Part shown: piece by piece, positions 48,552 to 60,800 of the stretch
Layout: every line of letters starts with the position of its first letter
Position numbering within the stretch: position 1 is the first letter of the stretch
DNA from: Castanea sativa
Taxonomy: Eukaryota; Streptophyta; Magnoliopsida; Fagales; Fagaceae
Direction: 5' to 3'
Length of the DNA: 64,000 nt
Assembly: GCF_040712315.1 (NCBI RefSeq)
Contig: NC_134017.1
Coordinates: 59,806,636 to 59,870,635, forward strand
Notes under the pieces: generated by a model
Databases searched by the model: none
The model's input: the letters and a program-made list of their open reading frames with translations, nothing else
What the model was told of the DNA's origin: nothing
Translations under genes and position numbers: made by a program

Positions 48552-49088
48552 TGTTAGGATTTGTGCCCTTAAATCCTATTGTATGATGCTATGTATGATA
48601 TTATGTATGACATTGTGTATGACTTAATATTGTGATTAATAAAGTTGTTTTATTATTATCTAAAATAATGGTAACAAGAATATTGGGACATTATCATATA
48701 GTCCATGAGATGCATAGTATGTGATTTATGTGAAAAGTCTCAGAAGATATAAATCACAAGTTCTTTGTAAACTCAGAATTTTAGTTCGTAGTCGGTGATG
48801 AAATTGGGCATTTCATCTGCGAAGACTATAATGTATCAACTAAGATGATTTTTCTTGATCATGGAAGTGGAGACTTTTAGTTGATATGTTGATATGTTTT
48901 AAGAGTTAAGACATATTGAACTGGACCGCTGTGAGATTTATTATTCTTCTAACGACTGTCAAATGAATAATAAATCTCACGACTTTTATTTGCATAAACT
49001 CTTAATCCTAAGAGAATAATAGACCTGATCGTGAGGTGTAGGTTGCTTTGATATATTAGGAGTGAGATCTAAAATAACGGTCAAAACT
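48552..49088 (+). mobile_element. Truncated copia-type LTR in copy B
   Basis: Matches the first 531 bp or so of the LTR at 33490, beginning TGTTAGGATTTGTGCCC, and stops after TCAAAACT. The following base belongs to the gypsy fragment of copy C. The cut lies within the LTR, so it marks a rearrangement breakpoint and not an element end. Confidence 0.75.
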
Positions 49089-49091
49089 CCC

Positions 49092-49329
49092 TTGGTTGCC
49101 TTTGGCAGAATATTGGAATAACAACAATTTTCAAAACACCATCAAGACTCCCTTTGAAGCCCTGTATGGGTTTCCAATTTCCACCCCCTTGGCTTATAGA
49201 CTACATACTTGGTACTAGCAAATTATAGATGGTTGAAGACATAGGAGCAGATCTTGTCTATCCTCAAAAACAATCTTGTAGCTACCCCAGAAAGAATGAC
49301 TATACAAGCTGACAAATGCATAATTAGTT
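49092..49329 (+). mobile_element. Gypsy pol fragment in copy C, left part
   Basis: Matches 18645 to about 18885 in copy A (gypsy integrase region with the same [14 protein letters not shown] sequence). It is interrupted at ATTAGTT by the LINE insertion and continues at 53368. Confidence 0.75.
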
Positions 49330-49405
49330 TTTTTTTATGAGTAATAAAGAAATTATATAAAAACACACAGCCCAGTACATAAAAAATGTACAAAAAGGCA
49401 AAACA

Positions 49406-52400
49406 TCAAGAAACCAAATTACAATGATCTAACAACACAGGAAGGGAAAAACATGAAAAAGATGGTAAAATAAGACACCATTTGAGAAGACTAAAAAAGA
49501 AGAAAGACTTAAGCTCAATCAAGGACCGTTCATGATCCTCAAAGCTTCTAGAATTCCGTTCCCGCCAAATAGACCACATCAAACAGTGCGGTACAAGCCT
49601 CCAGATAACTACATTACGATGACGCCTGAATTTGCATGTCCAACAATCCAGCAAATCCACTACTCTCTGAGGCATCACCCAACAAACACCAAACAAGCTA
49701 AAGATCATACTCCACATCTCAAAAGCTATAGGACAGTGAAGGAGGAGATGATCTACAGACTCCCCACACCTTTTGCATATAAAACACCACTCAAGGACAA
49801 CAAAATGCCTCTTCCAAAGGTTGTCTATAGTTAGAATCTTGCTTAAAGCTGCAGTCCAAGAGAAAAACACTACCCGAGGAGAAACCTTCGCTTGCCACAC
49901 CATTTTCCAAGGGAAAGAACTACCAGTAAAAGGGGAAATAGAATGGTAATACCCACTCACCTTAAAACTTCATCTGCTGGCTGGCATCCAACAAAGAACG
50001 TCAGAACCAACACCCCGCACCTTTGTGGAGTATATCAAAACCATAAACAAATCCAAAGATTGTGACTCTTGTTCATTCACTAACCAACGAAACTGAATGT
50101 CCCAAGAAACTCTCACATTTACAATGCACATAACGTCAGAGACCGAAGCATCCCTTGTCCTACTGATATTATATAGATCTAGAAACGCCTCCTTAAGCGG
50201 ACAATCCCTACACCACACATCATCCCAAAAATTCACACGGGTTCCATCACCCACTTCATACCGAATGAATTTGGAAAAATTCCCCCAGCCACTCCGAATG
50301 AACTTTCACAAACAAACACCATAATCCCCAAACACAGATTTTGTGCACCAACCACCGCACTCATTCCTATACTTCACCCCAATGACCCATCTCCAAAAGG
50401 CCTCATTCTCCAAACCATAGCGCCACAACCATTTGGCTAATAAGGCAGAGTTAAACCTTCTCAAACACCGAATGCCTATCCCTCCATTCTTCACTGGCCT
50501 ACATATCTTAGGCCAATTTACTAAGTGAATTTTATGCTCATCCCCCATACCAGTCCAAAGGAAGTCCCTTTGTAATTTCTCCATCTTCTTAGCCACCTTG
50601 TCTGAGATAGGGAAAAGAGAAAGGAAATATGTAGGTAAGCTAGAGAGAGTACTCTTAATAAGAGTAACCTTGCCCCTCTTAGATAAATACAACCTCTTCC
50701 AACCAGCTAGCCTTCGCTCCATCTTCTCCAATAAGATTCCAAATCGTCTTATCTTTAAAAGAAGCCCCCAACAGGAGACCTAAATATTTCAACGGAATAG
50801 CTGACTCCCTGTAGCCCAAAATCTCCACTAACTCATGAAGATTAGGCACATCCCCAACTGGAACCAATTCAGACTTTCCTAAATTAATTTTTAAGCCAAA
50901 CATCTCCTCAAATCTAGAGAGAATCCCATGCAAGGCTGTTATATGATTGCTATCAGCATCACAGAAAATAAGAGTATCATCCGCGAACAAAAGGTGAGAC
51001 ACTGTTATTAAGGAACCAGTTGCATTCCCCACTGTAATGCCTGAAAACTACCCTGCTGCAATAGCTGTAGCCAACATACGGCTCAATGCCTTCATGACAA
51101 TATCAAAGAGAAAAGGGGATAAAGGGTCACCTTGCCGAAGTCCTCTAGAACTCCCAAAAAAGGTAGAAGGGCTACCATTGATCAAAATGGAGAATTTAAC
51201 AGTTGCTACACAACACTTGATCCACCTTCTCCACTTTTCAGAAAAGCCACACTGCTGTAACGAAAACATGAGAAACTCCCAATTCAAGTGATCATATGCT
51301 TTCTCAATATCCAGTTTGCACAGCACCCCCGGAACCCTTGCTTTCAATCGGCTGTCTAAACACTCAGAAGCAATAAGAACAGAATCTAAAATCTGTCTAC
51401 CTTTCACAAAGGCATTCTGAGATTCAGAAATAAGGCCGTGAATCACCCTATGCATTCGATTGGCTAACACCTTAGCAATAATCTTGTACACTCCTCCCAC
51501 TAAACTAACAGGCCGAAAGTCTTTAACATCCACAACATCAGTTTTCTTAGGAATGAGAGCAAGAAAAGTAGCATTGAGGCTCTTTTCAAACATAGCGTGG
51601 GCATGAAAATTATGAAACACATTCATTATATCTGATTTCACCAAGCTCCAACAAGACTGGAAAAATGCCATTGTAAAACCATCCGGACCTGGTGCTTTAT
51701 CACCATTGAAATCACGGACCACTCCAAAAACTTCTTCTTTATCAAAAGGCCTATCCAACCAAGTGGCATCTTCCTCAATAATTCTAGAAAAAGCAACCTC
51801 ATCCAAAAGAGGTCTGTGGACCTTATTTTCCGTGTACAACTGCCAATAGAAATGAGTAATGCACCCCTCAATGCTCCCCTGATCCGTAGTTAACTCTCCA
51901 TCCACCATAAGCCTATCGATAGTATTGCATCTTCTATGCGAATTTGCAATACGATGAAAAATTTTGTGTTCCTATCTCCCTCTCTAAGATACAGAGCCCT
52001 AGATTTCTGCCTCCAGCAAATTTCTTCCAACAAAGTAGTTTTTTCTAGCTCTCCACGAATTCGATCCTTATCCCTACTTTCCTCTGCTGAGAGAACTCGG
52101 ACATCTTCAATAACTTCCAACGTATTAAACTCCTTCCATAAATTCTGCACCCTCAGACCTATATTGCCGAACTCCTCCACCTTCCATCTTTTTAAATCCA
52201 CTTTCAACGTCTTCAGTTTGTTAGCCAAAGCAAAACTAGGAGTTCCTTGGAAATGAGAGGACTCCCACCAATAACTCACCCTATCCAAGAATCCCTCATC
52301 CTTTAACCACATGTTCTCAAACCTAAAAGGTTTTTTGCCTCCATGTGAATTCCCACCCTCAAGAAGGATAGGAAAGTGATCTGAAAGCAACCTAGATAGA

Positions 52401-53057
52401 TGGCGTTGACACACAAAAGGAAATTTCTCCTCCCAATCTACTGACAATAGAAACCTAACCAATCTAGATCTTGAAACAACCTCTCTAGAATTAGACCAAG
52501 TGAAACTTCCCCCAACCAAAGGCAGGTCAATAAGGCTATGCTTAGAGATAAAAGTTGAAAACTGATGCATAGCTGAAGTGAAATTTGCAGAACCCAAGAG
52601 TTCAGAAGGAAACCGCACCACATTAAAATCACCTCCCACACACCAAGGCACATCCCACCAACTACATAAACCAGCCAACTCCTCCCATAAGAAACTTCTA
52701 TTTCTATCACTATTTGGTCCATAAACACCAGTGAAAGCCCAAACAAAATGATCCACCACATTTTTGAATTTACAATAGACAAAAAAACAGCCCACCGCTT
52801 CCTCTACCTTATCCACAGCCTTGTTGTCCCACATCAATAAAACCCCACCTGAAGCACCCATAGAGCCTAAATAAAGCCAATCTACAGGTTGACCTCCCCA
52901 CAAACTACAAATGACACCTCTATTAATTAACTCCATCTTAGTTTCTTGCAGACAAACAAAATCTACTTTCCACTTTCGAATCAAATTTCAGACCTGGAGC
53001 CGCTTATCCTGCTCATTCAACCCTTTCACATTCCAAGAAAAAATTCTCAAATTCATT
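49406..53057 (-). pseudogene. LINE ORF2 (endonuclease, RT, zinc-binding domain), disrupted
   Basis: The start ATG (53057-53055) overlaps the ORF1 stop. Order: AP-type endonuclease (SWNVKGLN, VCLQETK, GGDFNVVRFPSE, SDHFPILL), RT ([47 protein letters not shown] and FADD) and a C-terminal zinc-binding domain (CFICKRCGESVDHLLLHCP). Lesions: TGA at 52990-52988, a frameshift near 51930, TAG at 51047-51045, a frameshift near 50705, and TGA codons near 50306 and 49970. At least one stop fits a Trp codon changed by a single base. The protein is not functional but is well preserved. Confidence 0.85.
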
Positions 53058-53350
53058 GATGCACTACAACAGCCCGATCCTGACTAGCACTCTTGTTCCT
53101 TTCTAACTCATTCTCATCACCCCACGAACATAAACTCTTTAATTCCCAATGCCCTTTGTGCCCAGCCTTTCCCATCTTCCTCTTAGAAGCTACATCAAGC
53201 ATCCGCTTATTTCTTCGAGCTTCTAGAGCTAAGAGCAAACCTGTAACTTGTTCTTTGAAACCCTTAAGGGAAGTCCCAATAGATTTCTATAAAGCTTTAA
53301 TTCTATTAGTTACCCATAGTGACAACTTGGTGTTATCCACATCCCTTTAA
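53054..53350 (-). pseudogene. LINE ORF1 C-terminal remnant
   Basis: About 95 residues of ORF1, including KSIGTSLKGFKEQVTGLLLA, ending DRAVVVHQ at the TGA that overlaps the ORF2 start. It resembles the end of ORF1 in the second LINE (TSLKGLEEPATKFLLAVEAE). The rest of ORF1 is missing through 5' truncation. Confidence 0.7.
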
Positions 53351-53367
53351 CATCCTAACTCCTCAAC

Positions 53368-54311
53368 TTTAGTTGAGAATACTCAGTGGATGATTGGTTG
53401 TTCTTGAGACTCCCTTACAGACAAAAATATTTGGGACTTCAAAGCCATTTGAAGCTGTCACCGATGTACTTTGTTCCATTTAAATCCTTCAAAGGATTCC
53501 TCTGAATTTCAGATCCATTCAGTCTTTCAAGTATCTACCTCAGGCCAAAATTGGGAAAACTACATACTACTCCTTTGTCAACATATCCTCAAGTTAACAA
53601 AGAGGGGGATCTCTCTCCTGAACCCAAAGAAATCTTACAAAGAATAGTGACCAAGCTGGGCAACAAGGTTGCTATAGAGGTGCTTGTCAAATCAAGGCAC
53701 TCATGTAGATTATGTTACGTGAGAGTTATTCCATACCTTGCAGCTCCAATTCCCTCACCTTGTGGGCAAGGTGCTTTTCAAAGGGAGGGATATCTTGGGA
53801 GCCTAGTAAGGGCCTTGTGCTATGCTTGCCAAGCAACCCCAACCCATATGTCGTGTGCAAGCAAGTCAACAGCCAAAATTATGTGTGTAAGCGTGTGAAA
53901 GTGGCATCATGTGTAGGAATTATCTGTGAGAATCATGACATGTGAGGGAAATAGGCAAGTAGGAAGCTAAAGATTGTATTTAATTTAGGTAGTTGTTAAA
54001 GCACTTTGTTACAATTGGTTCGTTGATTAAAAGTTATTTAGAGATAATTTTGCTTAAAAAATACCATGATCTCGAGTATAAATAGAATCATGTATTTGTA
54101 CTTGCTCATTATGTGAATGATAAGCTAGTTCTCTCTAAACCCCCTCTACCTTCTCTTGGGAGTGCACAACTACCTCGAATTACTCCAATTCTTCCTTCAC
54201 TAGTTAGGATCCATACAACTGCAAACCTTAAGGACTAGTAGAAAAAATACACTAGGAGTAGTACAATGGGCCTAAGCCCACACATGGACTTGGGCAAATA
54301 TAACCCTAACA
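53368..54311 (+). mobile_element. Gypsy pol end and LTR in copy C, right part
   Basis: Matches about 18885-19820: chromodomain-like tail with [17 protein letters not shown] and then the LTR ending AACCCTAACA. The same frameshifts as in copy A show that it was already dead before the duplication. Confidence 0.75.
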
Positions 54312-54716
54312 TTGGAGAAAGTTCCCTTTCCCTATAAAATGGAGAAACTCCCCCCTTTTTTTTTGCTTAAATAATAGTATTGTCATATTCTAGTATTCTA
54401 CTTTCTTTTCTTTCTTTATTTTTATTGCCTAACTACAAATACAATATGTAAAATATACCTAAAAATATTAATTAATTAATTAATTGCTGTTATTATCATT
54501 TCAAGTTTGCATAATTCTTAAATTAAATTGATCAAGGGGCCAAAAAGAGAAGAAGAAGAAGAAGAAGAAGAAGAAGAAACCTTCTTACTTTGTGTGGTAT
54601 CTTCCAAATTTCATGCAATAAAGTGTCCAAATCAGAATGTTTTGCATTTGGCATGCGACCAATTGATAAAACAGTCTAGTTGCTTTGTAGATTTCTTATT
54701 CTGATTTTTTTTTTCC

Positions 54717-54734
54717 GGGGGGGGGGGGGGGGGG
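54717..54734. repeat. Run of 18 G after a T-tract in copy C intron 13
   Basis: Copy A has TTATTTGTGGGGGTGC at this place. Copy C has a T-run, CC and about 18 consecutive G. Such a run is prone to slippage and sequencing error, so its exact length is uncertain. Confidence 0.7.
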
Positions 54735-54782
54735 AGTGCATTATGTGTCTGCTCAATACTTTTCACATTCCTTTGCGTGCAG

Positions 54783-54851
54783 AGATTTGTCCTACAATCA
54801 TCTGTCTGGAGGATTTCCCTCATGGGTAACTGCATCCTCAAACTTAAAACT
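54783..54851 (+). pseudogene. Receptor kinase copy C: single LRR exon (exon 14)
   Basis: A 69-bp exon identical in phase and boundaries to exon 14 of copy A (acceptor TGCAG, donor GTATGT), encoding [15 protein letters not shown] and so on. It keeps Trp where copy A has Cys. No other kinase-gene exon follows before the LINE at 55524, so it is an orphan exon in this window. Confidence 0.75.
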
Positions 54852-55901
54852 GTATGTATCTCAAGTCATAGTACTCTTTTCTTTCATATCTTTTTCTGAA
54901 TTTAACACCTAGGTATGAACACCAGGTGCTATTGACATAAACCTAACTGATTTATTTTAGTATATGCCGCATGAATGTAATTGAAGAATCAAATTAATTT
55001 ATTCCAGCCATAGTAATTTAAAGAATATTAATAAAACCGGTTAGAAACTTGAACTTGGTTTCTTTCATTCTATGGGTGTCTATCTATACTAGAGCTTCTG
55101 GAAATGATGATTAGCTACCTCAAAAGAAAACTTCTAATGCTCCATTCTAAAAATAAGAAAAGAAAATAAAAAATAAACATCATGTTAACTAGTTTGACAA
55201 AGATGGTGGAAACTATATTAGGTATAGCCCATCCTGCATAATTCTTTTCTTTTTATTTTTTATTTTAAGGTCATGTCAAACGCTAATAAATCTTTATGCC
55301 TCTTCTATTACTTGGTTAACTGTTTTCCCTTATTTTATGAGAACCCTAACAATGCTCTTCACTATACCTCAGTGGGTGTTAACTACAAATTTTTTAAGAA
55401 TGGTGACTTCAGGAGCCAATGCTCATTTGTAAATATCTGTTGTACCAATGTTTTAATTTATTATCTTGTATATCATCTCTAATAATAAGTATTAGTTGGG
55501 ATAGTGACGAACGATCATTGGATAGTTGGAGATAAGAATTTCGTGGAGCTTTTAACCCAATTTCAAGCCAACCGAAGTGCTGAATATCTGTAATTGCCCC
55601 AAATTAAAGGAAAGATGTGCAAAGGAGAGCAGTGCCAAGTGGTCTAGGATTTCTCACATTCCAAATATCTATTTTGATGAATGTATTAAACACGAAGTTG
55701 TTTGAAGATCATGTACATTATTAAGATGGAGGACCAGTACAATAAATCAGCAAAGGTGTAGTTGAAGTTTTCAATGTTTGATCTTCTTTTGTTGACATTT
55801 TGGAACCCAATATCCTGGGTTTTTGCAAATATTTGTTGTTGTGGATCCTAAAGATGTTATCTTTGTGTGAGTAATTAGTATCTTTTGGGATATAATTTGT
55901 C

Positions 55902-57896
55902 ATGGGTGGCTCTTTATTTTTCTTTGTTGAGTCAAAATCTTTTGAATTTTCTGTTGAAGAAGGGGGTTCCTTCTTCCTTTTACGTATTTTCGAGAGAGGT
56001 AGAGTTTCATTACAATCAATATTCATGGGCAAAGAGACTACAAAGAGAATGTTATCTTTGATGGAAGATTTTATTTCCACCAAGCCCCCTGGACACTTTG
56101 CGAAAACTGTTAGAGATGGAGAGACAATTTTTATTCTTCAACTGGGTTTCAATGCACATGGCTCTTTCCTTATGATCTCAGAACTCTTACATGGCCGACG
56201 GAAAGGTTTCATAGTAGTTCCGGAAGGAAAACTGGGCTGTTGTTGGAGAGGTTTTGGTAGTTACTTGAGGAAGGCGATAGCTCCAGGAACTCTTGCCTTT
56301 AACCTACCCCCTAAGCTTTTACCTGGGTCTGAATACAAAGCCTCCAAATCTTTTGTGGCAGCAGTGGAGCAAGGCTGTCGTAATGAACCCAAAACTCTCA
56401 GGCAGGTAGCGGCGGAGAAGTCTTCTTTAACCCAGGATTCCCGCGGCATTGCGAATCCAAAAAATTTAATGTTGGATTCTCGAAAGTCCAACTTTGCAAA
56501 TCTGGGTTCTCAGACCCAAAATTCTCGCAGAAGCAGTCTTGGGAAGGAGAATACTCTGTCAGTGGAGAAGGTCTTTTTAGCTAAAGGTGATGGTGGGATG
56601 AGTTTGGAACTCTCTTTTAGGCTGGATCGTGGGCCTAGTGGTAAGTGGGGGATCAGCTGGTCCAAAGTTACTGAGGTGGACCCTTCCATGGGCCAAGCAT
56701 CTAACCCAAAGCCCTCTCTTTCTTTTAAGCCCAAATTTGTCCCTCTAATCAATTAAATTCCAAACCCAAAACCCGCTCAAGCCTCTAACCCAAAGCCCAT
56801 TCCTAGTCCAAACCCCTTTCAATCCTGTCCTATTCGTGGGCCTAACTCCAAACCCAAAGCCCTTCCACCTTCGACTGACCCAGCCTCTACCTCTACCTCT
56901 AAGCCCAAACAGAAAAATTCTTATAAATGGAAACCTAAGCCTTCCCAGCCCTCCTTGATACGATCTCAGACCCACCCACTGTCTTTTTACTCCTCGCAAG
57001 CCCCTCCCTCCCAACTAATATCGTCAGCAACAGCAGAAACTGGTAGCGATGAGTTTGTCGTTGAGCCTTCGCCATCGTACATGGTATCGACGAGCACCGA
57101 GAAGTTTCTCTCAGTGTTCGACAACTCTGAAGCCTTCGTGGCTGAGTCTAGCTGTTCTGATGCTTCGGTGGATGAGTCCTTGTGCTTCGATGATGAAGTG
57201 GCCTTGCATCGTGACATCCAACGGATCATCTATGAGCACATAGACAATGCCATCAGGAAATGGGGAAATTCTGAGCAGTGGGTTCTCAAATTACGAGACG
57301 GGAAGAGAGTGTCAGTCCCGATTCATATTTCTTTGCCACCGGAAGCTGCCGTTGTTGGAGTGGATGAGTCGAACCAGTTGGCGTTGGTAGCAAAGATGTC
57401 ATCGGAACCTAGGGAGATAAATTCAGAACTAGATAAAGGGGTTGATGTTAGTGTGGAGGATTGGGTATCAGATATTTGTTCTGAGGATGCTTCTCAGTTT
57501 TCGAATTTATTGCCTCCTCTAAGTGTCGAACCTCTGGCCTTCTCCTTACCTCTGGGTGTCAGGGAAATTTATGAAGGGTCAGCAACTCTGGTTTTGGAGA
57601 GTTTGCTGGGAAAGGACAAGTACTCAGAATCGTTTCAGGAAAAATTCAGTGGCTTTGATGATTTTCTTGGGACATCCCTCAAAGGTTTGGAAGAGCCAGC
57701 TACCAAATTCCTGTTGGCTGTTGAAGCTGAGTTACAGCAAAGGGATATTAAGGAAAAATCTGACAAAGCCATGAAGAGCTCAGGAAGGAAAGGGATAAGG
57801 GAATTGAGGGGTTTGTTTAGCTCTGTCAATTTTGGTTCAACTTCTTCTCGACGCAGTGATAATGGTGAGGACAGGGCTTTATTTATTTCCCAATGA
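55902..57896 (+). pseudogene. LINE ORF1 with one internal stop
   Basis: One reading frame of 665 codons, broken only by a TAA at 56754-56756. The N-terminal 110 residues (ESKSFEFSVEEGGSFFLLRI, then FMGKETTKRMLSLMEDF, then GFIVVPEGKLGCCWRGFGSY) look like a compact domain. I do not see a CCHC knuckle or an RRM. The middle is Pro/Lys-rich and the C-terminal third is acidic. ORF1 proteins of plant L1 elements bind element RNA. The TGA at 57894-57896 overlaps the ORF2 ATG. Confidence 0.7.
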
Positions 57897-60800
57897 ATTT
57901 GAAGATTATATCTTGGAATGTCAGAGGTCTGAATGGCAAGGAAAAACGGCTCAAGGTTCGTAATTTTTTATGCTCTTGGAGGGCTGATATCGTTTGATTG
58001 CTAGAGAAAAAATTGGAATGGGTTACAAGAGGACTTGTTAGAAGTATTTGGAGTTGTCCTTTCATAGATTGGTTATATTTGGGTTCTGAGGGAGCTTCTG
58101 GTGGAATTCTGCTCTTGTGGGACAGAAGGGTGGTTGAAAAAATAGAAAAAGCAATGGGGCATTTTTCAATTTCGTGTAGGTTCAAAAATGTCAGTGATCA
58201 TTTTGAGTGGGCCTTCACAGGTACCTATGGCCCAAATTTAAATAGGAAGTGTCAATTTTTATGGGAGGAATTGGCAGGCTTGATCAGTTGGTGGAATTTA
58301 CCTTGGTGTTTAGGAGGTGATTTTAATGTCATCCGCTTTCCTTCGGAGAGATTAGGGGCGGGAAGATTCACTCGCTGCATGAATGATTTTTCAGATTTTA
58401 TTTCTCTCCATGGGCTAATGGATAACCCTTTTAAGGGAGGTCTTTTCACATGGTCTAACTCTACCTTGGCCTCTAGAATAGATTGGTTCCTCTTTTCTCC
58501 GGCTTTGGTAGATCACTTCTCTCATTTCTCCCAAAAAAGGCTTCCTAGAGTGTTATCTAATCACTTCCCTATTCTGTTGGAGAGTGGGAATCATCGAAGA
58601 GGGCAAATCCCCTTTCGTTTTGAGAATATATGGTTGAAGGCAGAAGGGTTTCTAGATAAGGTGAAGTCCTGGTGGGAAAATTACCATTTTCAAGGGACCC
58701 CTAGTTTCATTCTAGCCAAGAAGTTGACTGCTCTAAAATCAGACCTAAAGAAGTGGAACGAAACAGATTTTGGCAATATCATGGTCAAGAAACAGCAATT
58801 ATGGAGTAAGTTGAATGCTCTCGATGTTAAAGCAGACAATCAACCTCTAACAGAAGAGGAAATGTTGGAAAAAGCATCCCTTCGTGCCGATCTTGAGAAG
58901 GCAACCTTGTTAGAGGAGATTAGCTGGAGACAAAAGTCCAAAGTGTTGTTTTTAAAGGAGGGTGACTCCAATACGAGGTTTTTTCATAGGATGGCTAATT
59001 CTAATAGAAGAAGTAATTGTATTGAAAACCTCATGATTGATGGGGCTTTGTCTTCCAGCTAGGATAGGATTGCTGGCCATATTGAACAATTCTATTTGAA
59101 CCTTTACTCGGAGTGGCAAGAGCAGCACCCTTTCCCAGATGTTTTGGATTTTCCTAGGATTTTTAGGGATAATGTGGATTGGTTAGAGAGACCTTTTGAG
59201 GATTCTGAGATCTTTGATGTCATCATGGAGTTTAATGAGGATAAATCTCCTAGGCCTGATGGTTTTTCGATGGCTTTCTTTCAAACTTGCTGAGGGATTC
59301 TCAAATCAGACATCATGGTTGTGTTCCACCATTTCCATGATACTGGCCAGTTTGAAAAAAGCTAGAATGCAACTTTCATTTCTCTCATTCCTAAAAAAGC
59401 TGCAGCAGTGAAAGTAAAGGACTTCCTGCCTATTAGCCTTGTTGGGGGGGTTTATAAATTCTTGCCAAAGCTTTGGCTAGTCATCATCGCATGGTTTTAG
59501 GAGAGATCATCTTAGCTCCTCAAAATGCCTTTGTTCTAAATAGGCAGATCCTTGATTCCGTTCTTATTGCTAATGAATGTCTTGAAGTAGATTGAAGTCT
59601 GGTCAGCCAGGGTTGTTATGTAAACTGGACATAGAGAAAGCCTTCGATCATGTGAATGGAGATTTCTTAATTACTTGCTTGAGCGTTGCGGTTTTTCCGA
59701 TAAGTGGAGGCAATGGATTTCGTTTTGTGTATCAACGGTTCGTTTCTCTATCCTTATTAATGGTACTCCTCATGGCTTTTTTGGAAGTTCAAGGGGGTTG
59801 CGGCAAGGTGATCCTTTGTCCCCCTTGTTATTTGTGTTGGTTATGGAAGCCGTCAGTAGAATGTTGGATAATACTGCCCATGAAGGTCGTTTATTAGGCT
59901 TTAGTGTTGGTGTTTCTGATGGAAGACCTTTGATGGTTTCCCATCTCCTTTTCGCTGATGATACTCTTATTTTTTGTGATGCTAATATTGATCAGCTGCT
60001 GACTTTCCGTATGGTGCTCATTTGGTTTGAAGCTGTGTCGGGTCTGAAGGTAAATTTGGGTAAGTCGGAGTTGGTGGCAGTGGGGTTAGTTCATGATATG
60101 GATCTTTTGGTGGCTGTCTTAGGATGCAAGCAAAGGTCCCTCCCAATGAAATACTTGGGTCTTCCTTTGGGGGCAAAATTTAAGGACAAGTCAATATGGA
60201 TTCCAATTCTTGAAAGGATGGAAAGAAAATTAGCAGGTTGGAAAAAATTATATTTATCCAAGGGAGGTAGAGTCACTTTAATTAAAAGCACTCTCTCTAA
60301 TCTTCCTACTTATTTCCTTTCCTTATTCCCTATTCCTGCTTCTGTGGCCAATCGAATTGCTAGACTTCAACGAGACTTTCTTTGGGGTGGTCTAGGTGAT
60401 GAGCCCAAATTTCATCTAGTTGATTGGTCTTCGGTATGTACTCCTCTCTCTTTAGGTGGGTTGGGGATTAGGAACCTGAGAACCTTCAATGTTGCCTTAT
60501 TAGGGAAGTGGTTATGGAGATTTGGGTAAGAAAGGGATGCTCTATGTCGTCAAGTGATTGAGGTGAAGTATGGTTGTGATTGGGGTGGCTGGTGTTCTAG
60601 CTCTTTCTCTGGTCCTTATGGTGTCTATTTGTGGAAAAATATTAGACGGGGGTGGCACTCTTTATCTCGTTTCATTATGTATGATATTGGAAATGGATCA
60701 AAGGTGCTGTTTTGGCTAGATCATTGGTGTGAAACTTCTTCTCTTACAGACCGCTATCCTAAATTATATAGGATTTGTCGTAGAAAAGAGGTAACTGTGG

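Larger units (their letters stand above)
35607..49088. repeat. Segmental duplication, copy B
   Basis: Collinear with 20782-34020: intron 14, exons 15-23 of the kinase gene, hAT-like element, Tat-like gypsy element and the first 537 bp of the copia-type LTR. The left edge adjoins an AT-rich palindrome. The right edge (TCAAAACT at 49081-49088) cuts the LTR and joins copy C. At the left edge B shares AATCTTTATG with copy C, while A has AATCATTATG. Confidence 0.85.
49330..53367 (-). mobile_element. L1-type LINE, 5'-truncated, inserted into copy C
   Basis: The 3' end is at 49330, where a T-run followed by ATGAGTAATAAAG represents the reversed poly(A) end. The 5' end near 53367 is inside ORF1. The target word TTAGTT stands on both sides (49324-49329 and 53369-53374), and the uninterrupted site is seen in copy A near 18883. 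It contains the end of ORF1 and almost all of ORF2. It is absent from copy A, so it arrived after the duplication. Confidence 0.85.
49092..55523. repeat. Segmental duplication, copy C (partial, interrupted by a LINE)
   Basis: 49092-49329 and 53368-55523 together match 18645-21014 in the same orientation: the gypsy fragment, its LTR, exon 14 and part of intron 14. The left edge starts inside gypsy pol at TTGGTTGCC. Homology ends near 55523 (GATCATTGGATA), where a LINE begins. If that LINE is an insertion, the rest of copy C may resume beyond this window. Confidence 0.8.

Noticed and set aside
54783..54851. Copy C exon as a separate small gene
   Set aside because: A 69-bp internal LRR exon without start, stop or partner exons in the window.
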